Of a stretch of 64,000 nt of DNA, positions 57,494 through 64,000 are shown in pieces; the stretch's first letter is position 1, and each line of letters starts with the position of its first letter. The stretch is from Pseudosporangium ferrugineum (GTDB lineage: Bacteria; Actinomycetota; Actinomycetes; Mycobacteriales; Micromonosporaceae). The stretch is taken from contig NZ_PVZG01000001.1 of assembly GCF_003002065.1 (NCBI RefSeq), positions 911,180 through 975,179 on the forward strand. The letters run 5' to 3'. The position numbers were made by a program, and so were the translations under genes. Under the pieces are notes generated by a model. That model searched no databases and was not told the DNA's origin. It saw only the letters and a list, made by a program, of their open reading frames with translations.

Positions 57494-59780
57494 CCGCGTG
57501 CCCGTCGCCGTCCGGCGAGATCGCCGCCCGGCGGGCGAGCGCCCGCTCGAGCAGGGCCCGGTCGAGGGCCTCCCGGTCGAGGGCCTCCCGGCCCGGGCCG
57601 CCCGGGTCCGGCTCGGCGGTGGCCAGCGGCAGGGTGAAGGTGAACCGGGTGCCGCCCCCGGGGTTGTCGGACACGCCGATCGCGCCGCCGTGCCGCTCCA
57701 CGATCCGGCGGCAGATGGCCAGGCCGAGGCCGGTGCCGGCGTACCCGGCGGCGGTCCGGGCCCGGTGGAACGACTCGAAGATGACCGGCTGGTCGTCGGC
57801 CGGGATGCCGATGCCCCGGTCGGCGACCTCGATCCGCGCCCAGCCCTCCTCGGCCGGCCCGGCGGTGACGTCGATCCGGGCCGCCCGGCCCGACGCGACG
57901 TACTTCAGGGCGTTGCCGACGAGGTTGTCCAGCACGTGCCGCAGCATCGCGGGATCCGCCCGGACCACGGGCAGCGGGCCGACGTAGATCTCCGGCGGCG
58001 GCGCACCGGGCGCGCGCGGCTGCTGCGTACGCTGCTCGATCACGTCCGCGACCAGCGGACCGAGCGGGACCGGCCGCAGCTTGAGCGGCGCGTCCCGGGC
58101 GGTGGTGTACGCCAGCAGCGTGTCGATCATGGCGGCCATCCGGTCCACCGCGCCGGCGATCCGGTGCAGCGACCCCCGCACCTCGGCCAGCTCGGCCTCG
58201 CCGGGCACGCCCTCGAGCTCGTCGACGGCGGTCTCGCAGTGCCCGCGGATCACCGCCAGCGGCGCCTTCAGGTCGTGGGCGACCACGCCGGCGAAGACCG
58301 CCAGGTCCGTCTCGTAGCGGCGCAGCTCGGTGATGTCGTGGAAGACCGCGACGGCGCCGTGCTGGCCGGCGCTGGGGTCGAGCGGCCGGCCGTCGACGCT
58401 GACCAGGATCCCGTCCGGGCGGCCCTCGTTGCGGATGACCATCTCCACGCCGTCGGACGCTTCCCCGCGCAGCGCCCGCACCAGCGGCATCTCGTCGATC
58501 GGGAACGGCGTCTGCCCGTCGGGGCGGTACAGCCCGTAGTGCTGCTGCCAGCCGTCCGGCCCGTCGACGTCGTCGGCGACCCCGAGCAGCGCCTTCGCCG
58601 CCGGGTTGTGCAGCAGGAAGGCGCCGTTCTCGTCGACCACGCCGACGCCGTCGCCGAGGCTGGCCATGATCGCGCTCAGCAGGCCCGCCTGGCGCCGGCT
58701 CTCCGCCTCGGCGGTCCGCAGGCCGGCGGTCGCGGCGAGCACCTGCTCATGGGCCCGCGAGCGGCTGGTGGCGAGCACCCACACGAGCAGGGCCAGCATG
58801 ACCGTGATGCCGATGCCGCCGATCAGCACGGCGGTGGGGGTGGCCGTACGGGCCCCAGGCAGATACCGCGAGTCGGCCCCGGTCACCAGCGTCCACTGGC
58901 GGTCGGCGACCGGGAAGGTGGCGCGGCGGGTCAGCTCCCGGGAGCCGCGGGCGTCGTACGCGGCCACCTCGACGCGGCGGCCCGTGCCGTCGGTCGCGTA
59001 CAGCTCGCCGTCGATGAGCCCCTGGCTGGCGGTGCTGAGCACGCCGCCGAGGAAGTCCCTGCCGTGCAGTCCGAGGGCGAGCCAGCCGCGGAACACCGGC
59101 GTCGCGCCGGGAGCCGCGGCCACGGCGAAGATCGGCGAGACGAACAGGAACGACAGCTGCTGCCGGGCCGCCGGGATGGCCCGGTCCCGCAGCAGCACGT
59201 ACGCGGCGGACACCGTGGGCTGCCCGGTGCGGCGCGCCTCCACCAGCGCGGCGGTGGGTTCCGGGGCGGCCGACACGTCGATGCCGAGCGGGCTCGCGGC
59301 GCCGCTGTTGAGCGGGCGGCGCAGCACCGGGAAGAGGTGCTCGGGGGCGGCGCCGCGCGGCTCGAGGGTCAGGCCCGCCGCGCCCCGGGACCGCCACAAC
59401 CGTTCGGTCTCCCCGATCCGGTCCGGGGCGGCCGGGACGACCAGCGCCACCGAGGTGGCGCCGACCAGCCCGGCGCGGTCCAGCGGGGCGGTGGCGGCGG
59501 CGAAGTCGGCGGCGGTCAGCCGGGCGTTGGTGCCCAGCCCGGCGGCGACCGCCTGGAGCAGGTCGCGGTACCGCCCGGTCTCGCCCGTGACGGCGGCCCG
59601 GGCGACGGCCGTACGCTGGTCCATCACCCGGTCGCCGACGGCGTGCTGCTCGGCCCGGAGCGCCCCGACGGTCAGCAGGGTGACGGCGACGCCGACCGCG
59701 AGCACGACGGCGACCAGCACCGGGCCGACGGAGCGCCCGCGCCACGCTGTCGGCCGCCTGCTTCTCACCGAACCGAGCAT
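57426..59780 (-). CDS. CHASE-PAS sensor histidine kinase
   Basis: 784 residues from ATG 59780 (a TTG at 59789 is possible). TM1 (about 20-45), an extracytoplasmic CHASE domain (about 70-300), TM2 (about 312-335), a PAS domain (about 360-485) and a HisKA-HATPase core. H-box VVAHDLKAPLAVIRG, N-box LDNLVGNALKYV, G1 VADRGIGIPADD and G2 GTGLGLAICRRIVERHGG are intact. CHASE domains sense small extracellular ligands. The C-terminal 60 residues are Arg/Ala-rich low complexity, with a repeated EALDRE unit, and extend across the end of the response regulator gene on the opposite strand. Confidence 0.93.
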   Translation of the reverse strand: MLGSVRSRRPTAWRGRSVGPVLVAVVLAVGVAVTLLTVGALRAEQHAVGDRVMDQRTAVARAAVTGETGRYRDLLQAVAAGLGTNARLTAADFAAATAPLDRAGLVGATSVALVVPAAPDRIGETERLWRSRGAAGLTLEPRGAAPEHLFPVLRRPLNSGAASPLGIDVSAAPEPTAALVEARRTGQPTVSAAYVLLRDRAIPAARQQLSFLFVSPIFAVAAAPGATPVFRGWLALGLHGRDFLGGVLSTASQGLIDGELYATDGTGRRVEVAAYDARGSRELTRRATFPVADRQWTLVTGADSRYLPGARTATPTAVLIGGIGITVMLALLVWVLATSRSRAHEQVLAATAGLRTAEAESRRQAGLLSAIMASLGDGVGVVDENGAFLLHNPAAKALLGVADDVDGPDGWQQHYGLYRPDGQTPFPIDEMPLVRALRGEASDGVEMVIRNEGRPDGILVSVDGRPLDPSAGQHGAVAVFHDITELRRYETDLAVFAGVVAHDLKAPLAVIRGHCETAVDELEGVPGEAELAEVRGSLHRIAGAVDRMAAMIDTLLAYTTARDAPLKLRPVPLGPLVADVIEQRTQQPRAPGAPPPEIYVGPLPVVRADPAMLRHVLDNLVGNALKYVASGRAARIDVTAGPAEEGWARIEVADRGIGIPADDQPVIFESFHRARTAAGYAGTGLGLAICRRIVERHGGAIGVSDNPGGGTRFTFTLPLATAEPDPGGPGREALDREALDRALLERALARRAAISPDGDGHAVRPAEAASAPPRRPAAGPAGTA

Positions 59781-59805
59781 AAGAGGCAAATCGCCCCCGG
59801 CGAGC

Positions 59806-60939
59806 CTACTTCCAGGTGTCGTACTGGTACAGCTTCCAGGAAGCCATGATGCCGGTGACCTTGGTGTAGTAGTTCGGGTCGGTCGCGTACCCGGCCTTCC
59901 ACACGCTCCAGATGAACTTGTTGGCGTTCTTCGTGTACGCGAACGCCGGCTTGTAGCGCGGGTTCACCCGGAGGAAGTTGCCGTGGTCCCGGAAGGAGTG
60001 CGACTGGGTGGCGTACGTCCGGAAGGCGGCCGAGGTCGAGAAGCAGTTGCCGGCCTTGGTGCACTCGTTGGTCCGGTAGACGTGGCAGCCGTTGGCGAGC
60101 TTGCCGTACGAGGTGCCCTGGCACTTGATCCCGAAGAAGTTCTTGTCGACGGTCGAGAGGCCGCTGCGTCCCCAGCCCGACTCCAGGATGGCCTGGGCGA
60201 TGGTGACCGACGGCGGGACGCCGTACTCGCGCCAGCCGCGCTGCGCCCCCGGCACCGACGCGCGGATGAACTGCTCGGGGGTCAGCGTCACCGTGGGGGC
60301 GGGCACCGACGAACCCGTGCACGCCGGCACCGGCCCCGAGTACAGGTAGGCGTGCGAGATGTACGCGCCGGACGACGTACGGTCCCACTGGGTCGTGGTC
60401 CGGACCGTGCCGTTGACGTTCTGGCCGGTGACCGCGCAGGCGAGGTCGACCTTGGCGCCGGAGACGACGGTGCCGATGACCGCACCGGAGGTCGACGGCG
60501 CCGAGCGCAGGTTGACCCGGCCGTCGAAGCTCTTCACCGTGCCGACGACGTACTTCTTCCTCGCGACCGGTTTGGCCTTCGGCGGCACCGCGGTCGGGGA
60601 GCTGACCGCGCAGCGCGGCAGCGCGCGCGAGGCGGAGACGTAGCCGTGCGAGATGTACCGGCCCGTGCTGAGCCGGTCCCACGCGGTGGTGGTCCGCAGC
60701 GTGCCCTTGACCCTCTGACCGGTCTGCGTGCACTCGACGGTGATCTTCTGCCCGTTCCGCAGCGTCCCGACGATCTTCGCGGTCAGCGACGGCCCCGACC
60801 GGACCTTGAGCGTGGAACCCACCTTGACGGTCGCGGACACCCCGGCGGCGCTGGCGGCCTGCGGTGCCACGACCAGTCCGGCACCGAGGGCGGCGACCAG
60901 CAGCGGGCCGGTGAGCAGTCGTCGGGCGGAAAGCAACAT
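59806..60939 (-). CDS. Secreted SH3-domain N-acetylglucosaminidase
   Basis: 377 residues. A signal peptide (hydrophobic LLTGPLLVAALGAGLVVA, cleavage after ASA) is followed by two bacterial SH3-like domains (about 35-110 and 130-205), each with VRSGPS/LRSAPS and a TTxWDR segment, then a Thr/Pro linker and a FlgJ/LytG-type glucosaminidase domain (about 220-377). The catalytic Glu is visible in IAQAILESGWGRSGL. Cys residues (CHVYRTNECTKAGNCF) may form disulfides. It probably cleaves peptidoglycan during growth or spore release. GAGGGGA precedes the ATG. Co-directional with the histidine kinase 25 bp downstream. Confidence 0.93.
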   Translation of the reverse strand: MLLSARRLLTGPLLVAALGAGLVVAPQAASAAGVSATVKVGSTLKVRSGPSLTAKIVGTLRNGQKITVECTQTGQRVKGTLRTTTAWDRLSTGRYISHGYVSASRALPRCAVSSPTAVPPKAKPVARKKYVVGTVKSFDGRVNLRSAPSTSGAVIGTVVSGAKVDLACAVTGQNVNGTVRTTTQWDRTSSGAYISHAYLYSGPVPACTGSSVPAPTVTLTPEQFIRASVPGAQRGWREYGVPPSVTIAQAILESGWGRSGLSTVDKNFFGIKCQGTSYGKLANGCHVYRTNECTKAGNCFSTSAAFRTYATQSHSFRDHGNFLRVNPRYKPAFAYTKNANKFIWSVWKAGYATDPNYYTKVTGIMASWKLYQYDTWK

Positions 60940-61126
60940 GCACGTCCCCTCGTCACGGCCTCGGCGTCCCCTGCGCGTCGGCTCCGTTAGAAGGTCGCGG
61001 CGGGCCGTTGCGGGCCGAGAGCGCCCGCGGGTGCAGTCACGTTGCCGGCCCCGGCCGCGCTTGAAAACGGCGCGGGATGGGCATTGCGGAACCGCCCAGT
61101 CGTGACGTTCAGGAGGACACCCGCCG

Positions 61127-62041
61127 ATGACGGCCCTGGCTTCCCGCCCCGTGCAGACCGAGACAGCGCCCGCCGCCGCGCGCCGCGGCGTCACCCACGT
61201 GTTCGGCCATGCGTTCGTCGGCCTGCTCGCCGCCGCGGGCGTCGCCCTCGTGTACTACCTGTGCGTCCGCACGCCGCTGGGCCAGACCGTGGACACGCTG
61301 GTCATGCGGGGCGCCGACGTGGACCATCCCCGGGTCGTGCAGGTGCTCGACCGGGCCCTGAACGGCACGACGCTGGTCAGCCTCGTGGCGATCTGCCTGG
61401 CCGCCGCGGCGATCGGCGTCGTCCGCCGCCGCGCCGACCTGGCGATCGGCGCGGCCATCCTGGTGCTGGGCGCCAACGCCACCACGCAACTGCTCAAGAG
61501 CCGGCTCCCCCGCCCCGACCTGGACGGCTTCCCGGCACCGAACTCGTTCCCCAGCGGCCACACCACCGCGGCGGCGGCGGTCGCGTTCGCGCTGATCCTG
61601 GTGCTGCCGTTCGCCGTACGCGGCACGGTCGCGCTGGCCGGCGCGGCGTACGTGACGATCATCGCGATCGCCACCGTCTGGGCCGGGTGGCACCGCCCGA
61701 GCGACACCGTCGCCGCCCTGCTGGTCGTGCTGGCCTGGGGCGCGCTCGCGTCGGCGTTCGTCCGGGCCCGCCGGGTCCGGATCACCGGCGTGACCGCCCG
61801 CCCCAACCGCAAGGCGATGCTGATGTTCGGCGTGACCGGCGCCGTCACCGCGGTGCTCGGCGTCCTCGGCCTCGGCGCCGTGGCCGTCGCCGAGCGGGCC
61901 GCCCCGGACCTCGCCTCCGGCCGCCTCGCCTTCGCCGCCGGCATCGCGGCGATCACCGCGGCGGTCGCGGCCGTCTTCACCGTGTGGGTCCGCCTCGCCG
62001 CCGGCGACCAGCCCGCGAACCCGCCGGCGCTGTCAGACTGA
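61127..62041 (+). CDS. PAP2-family membrane phosphatase
   Basis: 304-residue membrane protein with six or more hydrophobic segments. PAP2 motifs: KSRLPRPDL (motif 1, short spacing), SFPSGHTTAA (motif 2, His) and WHRPSDTVA (motif 3, His-x3-Asp). The family dephosphorylates isoprenoid or lipid pyrophosphates. An extra helical pair after residue 225 is not part of the core domain. AGGAGG lies upstream of ATG 61127. The next gene starts 17 nt after the stop, so a two-gene operon is likely. Confidence 0.9.
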   Translation: MTALASRPVQTETAPAAARRGVTHVFGHAFVGLLAAAGVALVYYLCVRTPLGQTVDTLVMRGADVDHPRVVQVLDRALNGTTLVSLVAICLAAAAIGVVRRRADLAIGAAILVLGANATTQLLKSRLPRPDLDGFPAPNSFPSGHTTAAAAVAFALILVLPFAVRGTVALAGAAYVTIIAIATVWAGWHRPSDTVAALLVVLAWGALASAFVRARRVRITGVTARPNRKAMLMFGVTGAVTAVLGVLGLGAVAVAERAAPDLASGRLAFAAGIAAITAAVAAVFTVWVRLAAGDQPANPPALSD

Positions 62042-62058
62042 GACCTGAGGAGGCTCTC

Positions 62059-62628
62059 ATGACCATCCCGACCCCCGACCCCGCAGCCATGCCCGGCACC
62101 TCCGGCACCGTCCCGCCCGGCCCGGCGGGCGTCCCGGCCACCCCACCCGCCGCGGCCGGCACCAGCGCCCCCGGCCCGACCGTCGCGGTGGCCACGTACC
62201 CCGACTACGCCCTCGCCCAGCAGGCCGTCGACTACCTCTCGGACAACAAGTTCCCGGTCGAGCGCACCAGCATCGTCGGCACCGACCTGCGCCTCGTGGA
62301 GAACGTCCTCGGCCGCATGACCACGGTCCGCGCCGCGATGGCCGGCGCCGCCAGCGGCGCCTGGTTCGGCATCTTCCTGGGCCTGTTCTTCGGCCTGTTC
62401 AGCGACTCCAACTGGTTCAGCGTCATCTTCCTGGGCCTGCTCATCGGCGCCCTCTGGGGCGCGGTCTTCGGCGCCATCGCCCACGCCATGACCCGAGGCC
62501 GCCGCGACTTCTCCTCCCGCAGCAGCCTCCAGGCCGCCCAGTACGCGATCATCGTCGAAGCGGACGTCGCCGACGAGGCCCGCCAGCTCCTCACCCGCCT
62601 CAACTGGCGCACCAGCGGCGCCAGCTGA
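62059..62628 (+). CDS. General stress protein 17M/YflT-like membrane protein
   Basis: 189 residues. A Pro/Ala/Thr-rich N-terminus (1-45) is followed by a GSP17M-like domain (VAVATYPDYALAQQAVDYLSDNKFPVERTSIVGTDLRLVE), two glycine-zipper hydrophobic segments (about 95-140: AASGAWFGIFLGLFFGLF, GLLIGALWGAVFGAIAHA) and a C-terminal alpha-beta tail. GAGGAGG lies upstream. The family is linked to general stress in Bacillus and actinobacteria; the mechanism is unknown. Confidence 0.87.
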   Translation: MTIPTPDPAAMPGTSGTVPPGPAGVPATPPAAAGTSAPGPTVAVATYPDYALAQQAVDYLSDNKFPVERTSIVGTDLRLVENVLGRMTTVRAAMAGAASGAWFGIFLGLFFGLFSDSNWFSVIFLGLLIGALWGAVFGAIAHAMTRGRRDFSSRSSLQAAQYAIIVEADVADEARQLLTRLNWRTSGAS

Positions 62629-62642
62629 GCGAAAACGGCCAA

Positions 62643-62670
62643 GCGCCGTCTCCGGTCCCGGAGGCGGCGC
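62643..62670 (+). terminator. Hairpin terminator
   Basis: GCGCCGTCTCCGG pairs with CGGAGGCGGCGC across a 3-nt loop (one mismatch) and is followed by the pyrimidine run CTTCTTCC. Confidence 0.75.
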
Positions 62671-62743
62671 CTTCTTCCGTACGCCCGCACCGGCACCCCG
62701 TCCGCGTCGTGGCCGAGCCCTCAGGAGCCCGACGGGTGTGCGG

Positions 62744-63682
62744 TCAGACGCCGGCAATCTCCGCCGGGTCCCGGCTGACGATCAGGTTGCGCGACGTCCA
62801 CGGCCGGGGAGCCTCGCCGAGCACCATGATCCGTTGCCGCGTCGTCCGCGGCACCCCGGGCGGCAGAACCGGCGCCAGCACCTCGAACACCCGCTGCGCC
62901 TCCGGCCACCCGAACTCATCCCACGTCGGCGTCGCCAACAGCCAGAACCCGCCCGCAGCCAACCTCTCCACCTGAACGAACGCCCCACTGGCCCGCAACG
63001 CCGGCAGACCACCCAGACGCTCGCCCAACTCCTCGGCCAGCACCGTAAGCCAGCCGTAATCGCGCACCACCTGCCGCGACATCTGCCGCCCGTCCGTACG
63101 GTTCAGCAAATGCTCCAGCGGCGGGGCGTACCCTTCCTCCAGCAGATAGATGCTGCCGGAACTCGGATTCGACCGCTGAGCGACTTCGTGCAGAACGGCC
63201 AGCAGATCACGCTGACCCGCAGCGCTACTCGCCACCTCATCCTCGACCTCGGTGAACAGCTCCACCCAACCGTCACGGTGTTCCATCGCCACCGACAGAT
63301 CGAGCAGACTTCGCCGGCCCTGCTCGTCATTCAGGATGATCTCCACGGAAGCAATTCTCGGCAGGTCCGCCAGCCGACCGAGCAGGCGGGCCAAAGCCTC
63401 CTCGGAATAGGTCTCCACCGGCTCGTCCAGCTCAAGAATCTGCTGCACCGAGACACCCGCACGCCAACCGAACGGCTCATACGCATCCCACTCGATCTCA
63501 GCCGGCGGCGCGGTACGCACATGCCGGCCAGGAGTACCCAGCAACCGCTCGAAACACAACCTGAACCACAACCGAGCCGCCTCCACGACACGGTCACGGT
63601 CCGACCCCACCGACAACGTCAACTGCGCAGCCACACCGCGGCGCGGCAGAACAACCGGCTCACGGTCATGCGCCTGGTCCAC
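62744..63682 (-). CDS. Uncharacterised protein with atypical codon use
   Basis: 312 residues from GTG 63682; GGAGGAG lies 13 nt upstream and the true start is uncertain (in-frame ATG at 63757). It is soluble, with no signal peptide, an alpha/beta make-up, many Trp/Glu/Asp, and acidic stretches such as VEIILNDEQGRRSLLDLSVAMEHRDGWVELFTEVEDE. Base composition is visibly less GC-rich than its neighbours, with codons ending in A or T common, suggesting recent acquisition. Size, acidity and location at a composition break fit an immunity-type or effector-associated protein, but no family is recognised. Confidence 0.72.
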   Translation of the reverse strand: MDQAHDREPVVLPRRGVAAQLTLSVGSDRDRVVEAARLWFRLCFERLLGTPGRHVRTAPPAEIEWDAYEPFGWRAGVSVQQILELDEPVETYSEEALARLLGRLADLPRIASVEIILNDEQGRRSLLDLSVAMEHRDGWVELFTEVEDEVASSAAGQRDLLAVLHEVAQRSNPSSGSIYLLEEGYAPPLEHLLNRTDGRQMSRQVVRDYGWLTVLAEELGERLGGLPALRASGAFVQVERLAAGGFWLLATPTWDEFGWPEAQRVFEVLAPVLPPGVPRTTRQRIMVLGEAPRPWTSRNLIVSRDPAEIAGV

Positions 63683-64000
63683 GTACGACTCACCGCTCCT
63701 CCATAGTGGGGTCGGCGCCGGGACTCTTGCCCCGGGCAGCGACCGCATCCGGTTCATCCCGCGAGGTCGAACATACTGCGCCTGAGCGCCTCAGCGCTGC
63801 CGAGGGCCAGCACCGCCGGCGCCGCAGGAGCCAGCGCCCACCCACCCAGAGCGCACACCACACCGACACCACCGGCAAAGGCCCAGCCTCTCACCTTGTC
63901 CTCGACCTCGGCTATTCAGACTGAATGCGACGCATCGAGGGTGATGAAGGAAAGGTGCACCTGACCTGCAAGGATGTGGGTGTCTAGACCATGTCCACAG
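63683..64000. other. Right-edge region without assignable gene
   Basis: Atypical, less GC-rich sequence continues to the window edge. A minus-strand frame open from the edge to TGA at 63916-63918 could be the 3' end of a gene lying beyond 64000 (ending THILAGQVHLSFITLDASHSV). Two short frames at 63690-63924 show no coding character. A partial gene is possible but cannot be supported. Confidence 0.35.

Noticed and set aside
63706..63924. Short plus-strand frame near the right edge
   Set aside because: Low-complexity product, no ribosome site, overlaps the opposite-strand frame; no support for expression.

Overview
The window looks like a chromosomal segment of a very high-GC actinomycete, most likely a Micromonosporaceae member such as Actinoplanes. 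This rests on extreme third-position GC, frequent GTG starts, TAnnnT boxes 6-8 nt in front of several starts (leaderless transcription), many STAS/HATPase/SpoIIE signalling proteins, SecA2, and a DUF72/DUF3500/CDGSH gene complement. The genus is an inference; no rRNA or tRNA gene is present to anchor it. I saw no CRISPR array, insertion sequence, integrase or prophage.

Layout. 1-2.4 kb: 5' part of a ClpC-type unfoldase (minus) and a divergent NYN-type protein. 2.4-7 kb: a tightly packed four-gene cassette built around a soluble FtsK/SpoIIIE-type ATPase. 7-8.5 kb: a 106-residue Gly/Asp/Asn repeat peptide translationally coupled to a JmjC-type oxygenase. 8.6-15 kb: two DUF72 proteins, a class IV aminotransferase, a DksA/TraR zinc-finger protein, a uridine-kinase-like protein, a winged-helix regulator, a cupin, an ankyrin protein and a DUF3500 protein. 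15-19 kb: SecA2 and an ABC exporter. 19-25 kb: a signalling block with two STAS-HATPase fusions, a frameshifted CheB, CheR-PAS, and a sigma factor fused to STAS. 25-32.6 kb: a Pro/Ala-rich zinc-motif protein, a CDGSH protein, a heme-oxygenase-like oxidase, a membrane protein, an SGNH hydrolase, a DUF3817 protein and a GCS2 ligase. 32.7-37.3 kb: a B12-riboswitch-led cobalamin operon. 37.3-47 kb: gluconokinase, ArsR regulator, glycosyltransferase, a 19-bp tandem array, citrate synthase, universal stress protein, GGDEF-EAL protein and exonuclease III. 47-50 kb: a SpoIIE-type phosphatase overlapping a stand-alone B12 photoreceptor-like protein. 50-64 kb: small proteins, a LamG protein, HrpA helicase, aldo/keto reductase, a convergent response regulator/histidine kinase pair, an SH3-glucosaminidase, a PAP2 protein, a stress protein and an uncharacterised gene of different base composition.

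How the genes work together. Three groups stand out. (1) Peptide 8215-8535 with oxygenase 6956-8203 looks like a substrate-enzyme pair, possibly an undescribed ribosomally made modified peptide or a hydroxylated repeat protein. (2) 2467-6952 looks like a conserved ATPase machine with small helical partners and a membrane subunit, resembling a minimal type VII-like or DNA-pumping apparatus. (3) The 19-25 kb and 47-50 kb signalling genes use partner-switch parts in unusual fusions: three STAS domains lack the phosphoacceptor Ser, and a PP2C phosphatase is paired with a protein carrying the W-x9-EH light-sensor motif of CarH-type B12 photoreceptors. The cobalamin operon in the same window would supply the chromophore precursor.

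Non-coding sequence is short throughout. The longer gaps hold GC-rich degenerate tandem repeats (41.0, 50.4, 51.5 and 52.1 kb), hairpin terminators and leaderless-type promoters.
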